NCBI RefSeq assembly: GCF_037975245.1
Contig: NC_092579.1
Location: 20,778,666 to 20,842,665, forward strand
Source: Apostichopus japonicus
Lineage: Eukaryota; Echinodermata; Holothuroidea; Aspidochirotida; Stichopodidae
DNA: 64,000 bases
Direction of reading: 5' to 3'
Under the pieces are notes generated by a model. That model saw only the letters and a program-made list of their open reading frames with translations, was not told the DNA's origin and ran no database searches. The position numbers and the translations under genes were made by a program. This document shows, piece after piece, positions 23,359 through 36,800 of the stretch. Every line of letters begins with the position of its first letter. The stretch's first letter is position 1.

Positions 23359-23636
23359 CAGGCGCGTAGCCATGGGGGCGAAGGGGGAGACCGCTCCTCG
23401 TTTGTATGATATCGCTAGTAATTTCAAAATAGAAAATGCTTAGATGCAACTTGTTATGCCTGGGAAGTGCCATTTCCAGCGATCTGGGATACATTTTCGG
23501 CCAAAATTTTTGGGTGCGCTTCACGCCAACCATGGTGGCGCTAAGCTTAGATAGTTTCCAATGCCGAATCTACGGCTCTGATAATTTGCCTACAGGTTCG
23601 CCCCTCCCTTCGAAAATCCCTCTCTATACGCGCCTG
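23359..23636 (-). mobile_element. 278-bp MITE, CAGGCGCGTA family, copy 1
   Basis: Ends CAGGCGCGTA at left and TACGCGCCTG at right. The sequence is a reverse-complement relative of 30474-30751 and has the same length. No clear target-site duplication remains. Confidence 0.75.
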
Positions 23637-25543
23637 AATAAATAAAAACACCCAACCAGGATCATGTAACCAGCAGGGCCGTCTTAAGAGATCACCGGGC
23701 CCTCGCGTCATTGCCTCGATACTCTGTTACATTTTCAATCTGGTTTTCACTTTTGGGACGTGCCCTGATGCTCTTAAAACCGCTAAAAAAAAAAAAAATT
23801 TGCAAGACAATAGTACCGCTGAGAACTACCGGCCAATCAGTCTATCACCCTAATAATACATTACATCTCACGCCAATTACAAACAATCATTTGCCGTGTT
23901 ATTAGCCTTCTATATTAGTTATTATTTTGGGGGAAGTCGTTACAGTAATGATAATATAAGTTTAACCATTTTAAAACACATTGCAATTTAGTTTTCTTTC
24001 AGCATATTGCCCAAATTTTCAAAAAGATATTTGGTTGGGGGCTGCATGCCCCCCCCCCCGCCTCCTACGCCTATGAGTCTATCACCCTAATAATATTTCA
24101 GACGCAATCTTTGATGTCAGTTTTACATATAGTTCAGTCATTTCAGTATGTTATTTGCCTGAAAGCCCAGTCAATCTTTCCTTATTTTCCACGCGCAATT
24201 TGCAGATTTGTCGAAAAATGTCAATGCCGGTGTCAAACTCTCAAAAGATATGTTATAGTATTTCAAAGTAACTTACCAGACTGTTTTTTTTTCTATATCA
24301 ATAAACTATTTGATGACCAGGGGCGTATCCAGGATTTTATAACCCGGGGGGCGCGAATTACTTTCTAAGCGGAGCGCCACCATCGGTTGGCGCGCAGCGT
24401 ACAAGAAAATTTCTGGTTTTGATACCCCCCAGATCACCGGAAATGAAACTTTTCGGGTTTGAAAATGACCAACCAGATGTATACTTTTGCCTGAGAACCA
24501 AGTATTTCCCAATAGTTTTTTTCCCCATCCATAACCTTTTTGAAGATTGTCACCAGTCACACATCATATTCGACCTCATCGCATCTCCTGTGGATCATTG
24601 CTTTTTGTAGGTGATTCTACGTCGCGGCCCACAATACCCGACAGCCCCACTTTTGAAGGTTTTAAGCCCATTTTTTGTTCAGAATTTCAAAATTCACATT
24701 TCTCACTTCAAAACGTACCCATAATGTTGCAAAAAATTTCATCTATGGACAACCAATATAGAAAAACCTCCTTGAACCCCTAACAAACCGGTCAAAATTG
24801 CACGAGTAGAGGGAAGTATGATGAAGAAAGTTGGTCAGGAAATTTTCGAAAATTCAGACACAGTTAATTTATTGGTGTAGAAATATTGAAACCTCCTATA
24901 ACGGCTATTATAAAACTTCGTTGAAGGAAATGAAAAAAATAGCAGATATTTCCGAAACCGAACACTACACACATAGGTGAAGGAGGCGGGGGGGGGGGGG
25001 CCTAACGAAATATTTCTTTCTGAAAATTCGGGCAATATGCTGAGAATTTTTCGGGCACCTATACTGAAAGAAAAATACATTGCAATGATGTAGCTAAAGG
25101 AAATGAATAGTTTAAAAATTATCTCCTTGGTAATTAAAATAAAGTTCTAAACTTGGCCGACTAATTCACCATTACTAATGTAAAAGAGAGTTTTGGCATA
25201 ATTGGACCATGCTTTTTCTCCATCTACATAGGACAATTCGTTGTTTATATGAGCATCCCGCGGTATACTGCGCAACTTTCAGTGACCGTACGGTACATGA
25301 TAGCATGCGATGTAATAAGCGATGCTTGCTTATATGATATTGACATTAACATGTTGAACGCGCGCGGAGCGCGCGAAAATGTTGGTAATATTTTCGGGCA
25401 AGTCGTTACAGCTCCCCAAATCAAATTGGGCTCCTTCGCCTTTGACTACACACATAGACAGTTTTGAGGCTGTTCATCCTGGAACGCCATTTTCATGCTC
25501 ACTGATATGATGTGATATCTGCTGTTTGCTTTACAAATTCGAA

Positions 25544-25795
25544 CAGGCGCGTAGAGAATAATTTGCCAAGGGAGGGGCGAAGCCTGTAGGCAAACTATCT
25601 AAGCGTAGCGCCACCACGGGTTGGCGCGAAGAGTACAAGAAAATTTTGGCCGAAAATGCCTCTCAGACCGCTGGAAATGACACTTCCCATGCCTTGTAAA
25701 TTGCATCTAAGCATTTTCTATTTCGAATTTACTAGCGATATCATAAAAAAAATATGCTCGGGGGGGGGGCGGCGGTCGCCCCATTCCCGAAATGC
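25544..25795 (+). mobile_element. MITE, CAGGCGCGTA family, copy 2 (right end lost)
   Basis: Starts CAGGCGCGTAGAGAATAATTT and follows the 30474-30751 element through the AGCGCCACCA, CTGGAAATG and ACTAGCGATATCATAAAA blocks to the G-run, then breaks off without the final inverted repeat. Confidence 0.7.
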
Positions 25796-27110
25796 GTCAT
25801 GTTCCCCGACGACTCGGTCGAGTTCGAGACCAGCCACAGTTGGTTTCATAGCACAATTGTTTAAGGCGTCCATACACACACACGCGTTATGATAGACCAT
25901 GTATAGTATATATATATATGGATATATTAGTGAGAGAGGAAAAATGGAAACGTCAAAAATGGAGTTGTCGGTGTAAGGGGTAGGGTGAGGCGCACGCCCC
26001 TTCCGAAATCCTCGATCCGTCACTGGCTACCCGGCCATGTGAATATAATAGGGTTCAGCGCTGTAATGATGTCACTGTTCCTCTCTCTCTTCCCGGTGTC
26101 TTGGCGTTTATCTTCTACTCCCTCCTTTTCTCCTTTTTCTCTCCTTCTTATTTTTCTTTTCCCTTCCTTCCTCTCCTCCTCCTCTTTTTTCCCCTCTTTT
26201 TCATTTCTTCCCCTCTTTTTTCTTCTCTTTTTTTTCTCTCCTCTTTTTCTTACCCGGGGGCGCGCGCACCCAACGCCCCCCCCTGGATACGCACCTGATG
26301 ACCATATCAAGAAATGGGATCTAAAAATAAAGGATGTTGAGAAAACTTTACAGCAGCTTACATGGCCTGGGAAGTGTTATTTCCAACCAGGCGCGTAGCC
26401 AAGGGGAGGGGCTGCGAAGAAGGTTGAATCTGGGATACACAGGGGTCGGGCGGAGCAGAAACTTGAGGAGCAGATGAAGACATGTAAAGGGCAACCAAAT
26501 TAGGTTAGATGGAAGGAAAGATTGATGAGAGGAAAGCTGTTGAGATATGGGGGGTAGGAAGCTTCAAAAAATGGGGGGGGGTACAACATCAGAGGGGCAC
26601 TTTCTCATTCCACAACCACCACTCGTTATGCTATCAGTAAACCGATACACACAGGTATATCATAGTATTATATGTGCTATCAATATTATTTATTGAGATT
26701 TTTTATTGTAAATCGTGCTACAGAAAGATATGGGATGCCATTTTAAAAATAGCATGTACAGACCAAAAATAAATAATTAAAATAAAATATTAAACTTAAC
26801 TATTAAGGCTTAAGATATCCAAACGACAGTTCTTCATCAAAGGGGCACATTTTATTTGCCAGTAGGGCACATTTGCTACCTTGTAAAAAAGTGGTGGGGC
26901 ACGTTCCCCCAGTGCCTCCCCCACGGCTCCTACCCTATGCAGTGTCGGAGCTAGGGGTATTGGTCAGGGGGGCAAGAATGATCTGTACAGGGCGCTTTCG
27001 ACACTATCTCAGAGCCGTATATCTAAATATACGGCTCTGCACTATCTATAAGCGGAGCGCCACCACAGGTTGGCGCGGAGCGTACAGAAATTTTTTAATT
27101 AAAGATACTC

Positions 27111-27708
27111 CCTACATCGCCGGAAATGACCCTTTCCGGGCTTTGCTAATTTGCAGATAAATGAAGAATAAATAGGTGTCATCGCCATTTTGTCAGAAAA
27201 TTACACCAACAAATTGTGACAAATGTCAATAGGTATTTGAGAGCGCAATAAAAAAGTCAATAACCGCGAATAGTAAAAAGTGGTAAAAAGCTGCAGCTTT
27301 TTATATGCTCTATCATTTTCTCAATAAAACATTTCTAGCAGATGTTGTTGCACTACACTCATTGAGAGAGCATACTATAAGAACGTTCTTATATTATGCT
27401 CTATGAATTCACTATATCATGATATCTATAGGCATCATAAAAATAGAGGATACAATTTTTGATCACCTGATATGATGACGTTTGTGACCGGGCTCTCGCG
27501 CGAATCATATTGCTCAAACTAAACGTTGTAATATGCGCGGCGTGCAACAAGTTCAGGCAGGTTACTGAAATACTGCAACACTACAACTAACACCACAACA
27601 AGTAAAACTAGCAAAGCTGTGAAATAAATGAGCTTGAGTATTTTCTACAGGGTATCGTCTGCCGAAATGTTGTGTGAATGATAAAGATCGCACTGTCTCG
27701 ATCTTGAC
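27111..27708. promoter_or_regulatory. upstream region of PRKDC, promoter presumed
   Basis: About 600 bases between the last transposon fragment and the PRKDC start codon. It has no open reading frame of note and contains short GCGCG motifs (27494, 27537). The transcription start presumably lies here, but no TATA or initiator can be named with confidence. Confidence 0.35.
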
Positions 27709-27856
27709 ATGGCTGTGCCTCAGATTTCCGCAAAACTAAGTGATCTTTACGAATTGCTGAAATCGTCCAGAGACACTCAAGCTGCAGAAGAGGCAAAGAA
27801 TGTCATAGTTGACCTCGGTCATGTACTTTTGAGACCCCTCTCAGACACTGAGCAAG
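27709..27856 (+). CDS. PRKDC: PRKDC exon 1 (start codon)
   Basis: ATG at 27709; 49 codons plus one base, [17 protein letters not shown] to LRPLSDTEQ. The donor AAG|GTGAAT gives phase 1, which the next exon requires. The N-terminus is poorly conserved across animals, so the start rests on the frame and splice fit; the open frame running on to 27924 is intron read-through. Confidence 0.85.
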
Positions 27857-30800
27857 GTGAATCTCTAAAGCATTCTATCCTAATGTTATACAATGTTGTG
27901 CAAAGACATGCACAAGCTTACTGATCAGGTTGCCTTAGATTGCACAGTTCTTACTTACACTAGCCTACTTGCAGTAATGCAGCCTGAAGCTAGGCTAAGC
28001 TTAACTTTACACACTTGGGCTGCCAACAACAGGTGCTCCCAACGTTTGCCCAGCAGGCCTAGATAAAAGACAAATTCAAACAAAATCTACACATAGTCAT
28101 TGGTGTAACCTGTCAATGTTTAGTTACAAGATTCACCAAAGTAGTGCCTGTCAAATAAGCCGGAACAAATGTTTATTATTAATGTAAGGAGCATAGACAT
28201 TTACTTCCCTATAGGCTATAGGCCTACTATTAAAACTGGCCTGGCAGTGCATGATTATCTTGTCAACAAACATTGAGGATGAAGTTTGAGATCGGTGGGA
28301 TAACATCTCCAAAAATACGAAACGAGAAAAGAAAATCATCGCTCTTTGAATCTATTAGCGCTGAAACATATTTCTGATAACACTTATGATAGGAAATGCT
28401 CATGATGTGGCATTTTTTATGTAAGAAAGGTTAATAAATGCTAAAATCCCAGCTCAAAGTTTGCACTCTTGGGTTAGCTTAACGAAGCTTCGACCCCGAC
28501 AGTGTCAAGACTTTTCTTAGATATATTTTACAATGACTGAGGCAATATGTGTGTTTTGTGCTCCCAACATATGTTACACAGTATGTGTATTAAAATATAG
28601 GCCAGAAGCTCAGGGTTGGGAAAGAAAAAACATACAAATGTGGTTTGACGTGAAGATGAAAGGGAGATGGGGGGGGGGGTGGCCAGAGGAAGTAGAGGGG
28701 AGGGTACTTACAAATATAAATATCAAGGTTTGTTTCCATGATCATTGCCTTGTCATTGTGTTTGTTTCACGATATGTTTGATGCTGGATTGTAAAAACAC
28801 AATGTAAGGGAAGCCTGCCCAGGGGTTCATTGTGCATGTGGGGAGGGGTGTATTAAAGGGTTTGGTAGAGGATGAACCAGGAGAAAGCAAAGGGCACCAA
28901 ATGCTTCAGGCATTAGGATCTTGTTGATATGTTACTGTTAAGTAAAATTATGTGGTTTTATTCCTGGCTATAGATATATTATAAAGGTTCATTTAATGTC
29001 AGCCGTGACAGTTTGTGGGGTCTTTAACAGATATTGAAGTCATTCGTATCATATCTTATAACTATTACCTCTCCTTGCAGCTTTTGCCACCTCAGAGGTT
29101 TTCCACAAGGAGAGGGGTCTACTTAGCCTGCTCAAGAGCATAGCAGCGAAAGAAGAGGTACAAAGCTAAATAAACTTGTTTCTTTCTGAGGACATGGATG
29201 TAAAAAGATCTACGTAATAGATGTTCTAATGTCTTGTTTACATGAAAGGAAGGTCTTCTTACTGGAGAATTACCTAAAGTTTACAATTAATAATTTACCA
29301 CTTACTATTTTATGATCACAATCAAGGACATCAAATATCATGTTGGGCATATTTTAGTCGTGGAAAGCAGTACAGGAGAAACATTTATAAAGCTGAAGAT
29401 AATTGTAAAAGCTGTCCAGACAAGTGACAGGCCATCTTGAAATTTTTAGAAAGGAAATATGGTTTTAATATTAATTTGTGTTAAAATCGATTTATTGTGT
29501 TATAGCAGTTTTGCAAGAGAAGCTCTTCATGAACTTCATTTAATTTTTAATTTTTGCTTTGTCCCATTTAAGGTGTGCAATGATTTTTTCCTTTAAAGTG
29601 TATCTGTGGGATGGATGGATGGGGGGGAGTCACTTTTCTCTGCTCACTTGAATATTTTGACCAGGTCAGTAGATATAATCACTGAAATCTTTCTTGTATA
29701 GTTCACAGGATGCAAAGAGGAAGCTCTGAGACTCATTGGGGGTTTCTTGAAGAAGAGACACGCACATCTCGTAGAACATGCGGTGGACATCAAGGACACC
29801 TGTACTGCCCTCTATCTAAGAGACAAATCTTCTAAAGTCAAAGCCTCTGCTCTTGAGGTTCTAACACAGGTACTTAAATCATATAACAATGAATACTTGA
29901 GCAACTGGTAATCACATGATTAGAATACTAAGAGTTTCCTTTATAATGAAACATCAGTTTAGAAGTATGTATTTTAGATCCTCCTGCAAGCAGGAACTCG
30001 CGAAGAAGCCTCATTGGCTTATCAAAGCCGCAAGCTGACCGAAGTCAGTCACTTATATTCATATTTAACATCCATGATTATGAATTGTCAATTATCAACA
30101 ACTCTGTAACTGGACGACATACATTAATCTTGAAGTGACTCGAACTGGGGACCTTATGATTGAAAGGCACCGGCGTTAACCACTGAACAAACACTCCTTA
30201 ATTGGCTGTAGTGCTGAAGTTGTTATCTCAAGCTTGCTTGGAATTGATACATAGATTCTGTGTTATTGGTTTAAATGACACTTACCAGTCACTTGTCACC
30301 ATAATTGAGAACATGTAAAGAGTGATTTACCATTGTCTGCAAGATAAATGACAGCTGGCTACGTATCATGGTGGAAATTGTGGGATGTTGTTTGCATAGA
30401 ATGCACAATGATCTTTCAGCAGGGCAACATAGTTGCAAGTCTGATGTTGTACACATATAAGGTATACATTATGCAGGCGCATAGCCAGGAATTTGCCAAG
30501 GGAGGGGCAAAACTGTAGATTCGGCATTACAAACTATCTAAGCGTAGCGCCACCATGGTTGGCGCGAAGCGTACAAGAAAATGCCTCCCAGATCGCTGGA
30601 AATGGCACTTCCCAGGCCTTGTAAGTTGCATCTTAGCATTTTCTCTTTTGAAAATACTAGCGATATCATAAAACATTAAAAAAAATATATAAAAAATTTG
30701 CTCAGGGGGGGCGGCTGCCCCCTTCGCCCCCCCCCCTTGGCTATGCGCCTGACATTATGTGCTTTGTCGTGGTTAGTTTCCCAATATGCCTGATATATTC

Positions 30801-33800
30801 TGATTCTATTATTGTTACTCTTCTGTCATGTTTCTTTTTTCTTTCCTTGAAAGGTTCTACAACTTGCCTCCAGTCATGAAAGTAAAGTCAATTTGAATGT
30901 CTCGTCAATCATCAAGAAGTTTGTTGAGGAGTTGATGAAGTCAACCAGAGCTCCACAAGGAGGTAAATATCAAGACAGAAGTTGTTATTTGTGTCTCGAA
31001 ATATTGGGAATGAAGTTATGATTTTAATTGGACTTTGTATTCACCATAAGAGTTGTTTTTTTTACTAGCAGATTTTGCAGAAGAATTAGCAGTTTTGTTA
31101 AACAGTTATTTTCCCCATCTTTCCTTTTAGTCAAATCCGGCCTCTGTCAGCTACTGGGTGTAATTTCAGAGGTGTATCCTGAAGAAATGTTACCGTACGG
31201 TGAGAAGCTGACCGGAATCTACGTCAGTATGCTCAGACAACAGGTAAAGCTCTGTTACTTGCATTTGGAAGGTGGAGTAGTTGATTTAATTTGTATTGAG
31301 TGTGTACAAAGTCGGTAGTGTACGCTATCTTTCACATGTTCTCTAATTTCACATTTGATGAGAATGAGAGATACTGAGAAAATTTCTTGCCATAATGGTA
31401 GTAAACTGACCAGAGTGTTCCACAGAATGGGCAAAGAAGCTTACCAGAACCAATTTATATCGCTCACTTTCTGGAAATACTCTCTCAGACCTACCCAGTA
31501 TTACTCAAACTAAGATTACAAACTACCAAACGTATTCATTCTCTGACATATTTCTTCCAAACTATTGTTAATTAGCGATTACTTCATAATTACAATCACT
31601 TCTAAATAGTTCGTTGCCCAGATACTCTTTTGAACTTGCATTATATTCGCATGTAAATTAGCTTGTATATTGTTAACTTGCCAATTGCTGTGTGCATTTA
31701 ATATGTTGGGACACCAAGGGAAGGAATAACATATAGCAAGATGGCAGATTTGCAAATCTTGCTTTTATTTACATTCCGATCTCAGTTGATCCCGTGTAGG
31801 GTGCTGCATTGATAAACTATATTTGTGCTTGTGCATATATTACAATGTACCCTGTCATAATTATTTTGAAATGAAAGACTGAATATAGATGCAAAATGAA
31901 TTGAAAAGTTATCAAAACCAGTGCAGGGAATTAATTGATACTAGTATTTTCATGTACTGACAACATTCTGGGATCAAAGTTAACAAACATTTGTGGAGTT
32001 TGTTGCTATGCATTGAGCAGGACATTTTGCTTCCTTTAACTGTATTAATACATTGATTGATCAGTTATAGATATTGACACCTACAGCACTGGATTGAAAA
32101 GGAAAATGCAAGCTTTTAGTGGGAAATAATTCCTTGTTTGCAAAAGTTACAAAAATACTTCTTTCATTGAAAGTGGGAGCATATACTACACTCTGGTACA
32201 TAAGGTGAGATATGTAGAACAAATTTCACTAAAATTTCTTGGCACAAACTTAACAAGGGGCAAATATTTCATATGTATGACCAATTTTTTTCTGTCAAAT
32301 TTATTTACCCATTTCCAACCAAGCCCCCTTCTCCCTCCCCCCAACATTATTCCCCAAAATAACTTTTGCCTATGTCCACTCAAATCATTCTACAAATGGA
32401 TTGTCTGACTGACTACTGGATTAAACCTACAGATGACATCAAAGAACAAGACGCCTGAGATGACCACAATTGCTGGCTGTTTGATAGGGCTGTCCCACGT
32501 GTTGGTCAACTTCACACAGTCAGTAGAGGAAGGTATTGTAATAAATTCTCAAGTTTACTTTGGGGGTTGTTAAAGTGTGGTGATTTCTGCCTCTGTTGTT
32601 TTGGTTTGATGGGCCTAGTGAGACCATCTAAGGGTTGGTCAGTTCACCATGAATACAGCTAACACTTAAAAATGATTTTCAGTTGATAATAAAATAAAAT
32701 GTATAGTTCTCTTTCTAAATTTCTCCTAGAAAATGTAAAGAAATTGAGTCCAATAAATAAATGAAAAGTATTTCTGTGGGCAAAGGAATATAAATCATAA
32801 AAATTGTAACTGAGGCATGCCTTGAAATAACTCAAGTTACTACATGATAGCATAAAAATGCTCCTCACCGTTGTAAAGGCAAAGCTGAACTGATGAACAT
32901 GTGACAACCTCACTTCTCACCAGGAGCTAGCAACACCCATCTTATCATTGACTAAGGACACCCCTCAACCTGCTATTGGCTTATAAATCTAGTGGGAGGT
33001 GTCCCTAGCTAGACAATTGGCTAATGCCCATTAATCAGCATAATTAAATCAAAAGATCAACCCTCTTTGGAATTCCTTAACCATTTCCAACTTGCCCTAA
33101 AAAAGAAAATGGAATATTTCTAGGGTTTTTCTATTTCATGCATGGTAAATAACTCAATGCAATGCACTGTAATAAATTTGCATTACAGTATGTTGCAGAT
33201 GGGTGACTTAAAATGTGCTTTTCAATCTTCTGTGCAGTGCATGCTTGTGTTTCTTGATTAATTCTGCTAAGGGAGTAGCTCTCGGTTTTGTTAAGCCAAG
33301 AGAGTTTTCAAGCATTGCTGGATTATGTAATAGGTAGATGTAGCAATTGCTTAGAGTGTCCCCCATGTTCAAGGACGCCCCCCTAGGTCTATAGGCCCTA
33401 TGAGCACATCCAGGTAAGACCTAGCAACTTTATGTTTGGATTGTGCCTGCAAACTTGAATAAAAGGGGAGATGGGGTGGGGGGGGGGGGCATGTAGAGCC
33501 TTTGGGTCCGAATGGTCTTAATTTAACTCTGGTTTATTAACAAATGTTTGCATCCTGACATGTTATTGAACATTATGAAACGCTTCTCAACACAAGTAAA
33601 TGACATGCAGTTGTACTTAAACATGTTCCTTACCACTCTGTCTGTTCGTCTTCTGTTAAGATGGGAAACACACCTCTGATATCTACAAATTTGCCAGCTC
33701 GTCCATCAATCCGTCAACTCAACTGTCGAGGTATGCTGTTCCCGAAGCAGGTCTGCGATTGTTTGGAAGACATGCCCCCCAGTTTGGGTTACTCTTGTAC

Positions 33801-36800
33801 AGGGATTATGAGGTGAGTCAATAGTCTGTCTTGTTCTGCCTTCTCTTCTTGCAGCGTTACCATAAAATGGCAAGACCTTGTACTCTATGCTATTATCCTA
33901 AAGCAAATGTAGCTCATTGGACTACACTGTTCTTCTGATTCACGATTCAGGAAAAGTTATTTGTATGTTCTATCAGGGGTGGTTGTCCTCGTTGGGTTTT
34001 CATGTTTTGAGCACTATGGGCTGTAGAGTAGCTTGCGTATTAATGTCACAATATGGCTAAGTTAATATCCCATATCTCTCCCCTTAAATCCATTTTATGC
34101 ATTCCATTATGAAGATGCACAAAGCCATGACTGCCTGTGTCTGCTGACTTGTTTATAAACAAAAACTCTCTTGATCTACTCTATATACAACTTCTGAGCA
34201 TCTCAATGAGCTAAGAGGTTGCCCCAGACAATTCTAATAGCTTTGTTTATTTCAAGGCATGTACTTGCCAGTTGTTTTAGCTAGTTTGCGATGCTGCTAA
34301 CGTTCTGGCATATTTAATACATCTTTACATAGTGACGTAAAATTGGAATCTTATTTTATTTTTCTGCAAAGACCATGTACGAGAAATTTTTGCAATGGAG
34401 TGAACATCATAACAAGGATATGAAATCTGCTGGTTTGTCTGCTTTGGAAACTTTCCTGAAACTCATCGCAGAACAACTCGTGACCAACGCAGCTCAAAAA
34501 ACCAACACAGATAAAACAGTTTTTCAGGTTAGTTGATCCTCAAGCATTGAAACAATACTTCTGTGATCATGCATTCTCTTCCACATTTTCCCCCTGTAAT
34601 GTTTCATCTATCTAGTGAACCATTAAAAGATATTATTATTGAAAGAACATAAGTTCTTTTATTCAAGTAAAATATTTTCAATATCACATCAGCAAAAACT
34701 GTGACAAATTGCTACTTGAAATTTTAGGGAAGTTTCCCAAAATTATTAAGATTTGGGGAGAGAACAAGCTATGTAAACTGGTAGTCCGTATGTATATGTA
34801 TATACATACATAATGATTGTTTCTCTATGTGAGGTGCCATCTAGTTATCCAGTTTAGGGTTGCCAAAATTTGTGGATGGTTGACAAAAAAATTCGGAAGA
34901 AGAATGTGCAAAGAAAGTGAAGATTAATGATAAGCATAAACTACTTCAAAAGTTGCAAACTATAACACCATATTGCAACCAAGCAATCTTAATTATATAT
35001 TAAGAAAAAAGAGATGGAGGAGGGGGGGAGGGGGTTCTACTCCCTGTGGACCCCTTTATAAGGCCACAACATATCTGCAACTGGAGCATTACCAAAATGA
35101 TGGTTCATCATATTAAAATTATTTTTGTGACTTCCTGTCATTGTTTTAACATTACTTTTTAATGTTTGACTTTTAGCGTAAGATGCAAACAATCTGCCAC
35201 TGGATTTGGAATTATTAAAACTTGTCATCTTTTTTTACAATTTCACAGTTTTTCATCAGACAGTTCCGTAGTTCAATAGACAACACCGACAGCGGTTTGA
35301 AGTCTTGGGCGACAGCTATCAGAGGCTATGGATTCTTTGCCTCAGTACGTTTGTAATTTCCAATCAGACATTTCCTTCAGTGTGCAGGGATGTGCCCACC
35401 CTGGGCGGCACTGGGCGGCCCCGCCCAGCACTAAAAATTACCGCCCAGCACTGTCTTAAAAATCGTGAATCCCGCCCAGCACTATTTTCATCTAAAATCC
35501 CGTCATTCCTAACAATATATTCAAGATAAATTGTGCCTAGTCTATGCCAAAATCATACAGACTAATAATGCATCAGTAACGCATGCGAGAAACATTACAT
35601 ACAGCTTTCAATCGGTCCCTTGTAAAATCTCTTTGAAACAAACTAATAACTTTTACCAGGTTCGTAATATATTTCACTAAAAGAAATTAAAAATTAAAAA
35701 ATGTAAATTGTTAGCAAAACTAGTACTTGTGTATGTGCTTAAAAAGCTGCAGAAGTGCCAGCATTTGGCATCTGAGCACCTTCAAAAATCGAAAAATAGA
35801 CCCCTCTTCCAGGACGTCGATCAGTTTACCCGGCACTCAGGAAATCCTGGGCACATCCCTGAGTGTGTACAAAAGCTACCTATTTTAAATTTAAACTATA
35901 CACAAAAATTCAACGGATAATGCTTTCAGCTGTATTTTTGTAAGTTTGTAATACAGTCAAACATTTCCTTCAGTACGTACAAAAGCTTACCTTATTTAGT
36001 TTGAAACTACGTTAAGTCAAAGATAATCCTGTTAGCTTTACTTTTGGGCCTACAATTTTTGGTCTGAATCTAATTTTGTTTGGTAAAGTTTTATGGGAAA
36101 ATTTTTTGTATTAGTAAGTTTGTAATTTGTCTGATTCTTAGTTTGTGTTGTAAAGTTTTATGGGGAACGTTCTTGTGTGTCAATGAAAATATTTAAAGGC
36201 CTTCTCTGCTGAACCCAAATATGCATGAAAGTCAATAGTCATTCATGTTCAACCTTCATTCAACAAGCAGTCTACAACCACTTGTAGAGCATTATCCCTC
36301 ACCTAATTAAATCATTTGGAGGGTCAGAATCTCCAGAAAAGTACTTTTGAAAAGTTTATTAGAATGATAACATTGGAAGAGGAAGAACAAGTAGTGACAA
36401 CATTTAATAAGTTTCTTTCTTTTTCTCTACAGCCATGCAAAGCATTTTGTGGAGAGAATGATGTGAAGTTTATGTTCAGTGAGATGATTCAGAGAAGTGA
36501 ACAGCTCTTCCTTCAGTGAGTAGAAAATTTGGAATCTTTTTTGTCCTCTGAGTTTCTGCCCTTATCCGTAGAAACTTTGAAATTCTTTCACTCTTTAAGT
36601 AACCATGCTAATTTGGTTACCTGTCATCTAAACAAGTCCTTCTTGGTTTTGTGAAAACAACCAGGAAATAAACCCATGTCTTGAAGTTTTGATGACTGAA
36701 AAAAATATTTATAATATGTAATATAACATTCTCTACAAATTTTTTAACTATTCGAATAAAAGAAAGGTGTTCTTCATATTAAAATGATGCCATCATTGCA

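Larger units (their letters stand above)
22980..27110. mobile_element. nest of MITE-like elements with GGCGTAGC/GGCGCGTAGCCA ends
   Basis: Multiple terminal motifs of the type CAGTGGCGTAGCTA (23038), CAGGCGCGTAGCCA (23359, 26390), CAGGGGCGTATCCAGGA (24320) and their complements (24065, 26015, 26285) occur here. A shared internal block (AAGCGNAGCGCCACCA followed by GGTTGGCGCG) recurs, forward or reversed, at 23535, 24370, 25602 and 27052. Flanking G or C runs are typical of these elements. Open frames inside are low-complexity. The region separates the promoters of two divergent genes. Confidence 0.75.

Noticed and set aside
26020-26398. Overlapping open frames on both strands, up to 137 codons
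   Set aside because: Low-complexity CT/GA tract (Phe/Leu/Ser or Lys/Glu/Arg repeats) within a transposon nest.
27857-27924. Extension of PRKDC exon 1 to the in-frame stop
   Set aside because: It would end a 71-aa protein; the AAG|GTGAAT donor at 27857 gives exactly the phase needed by exon 2, which matches DNA-PKcs.
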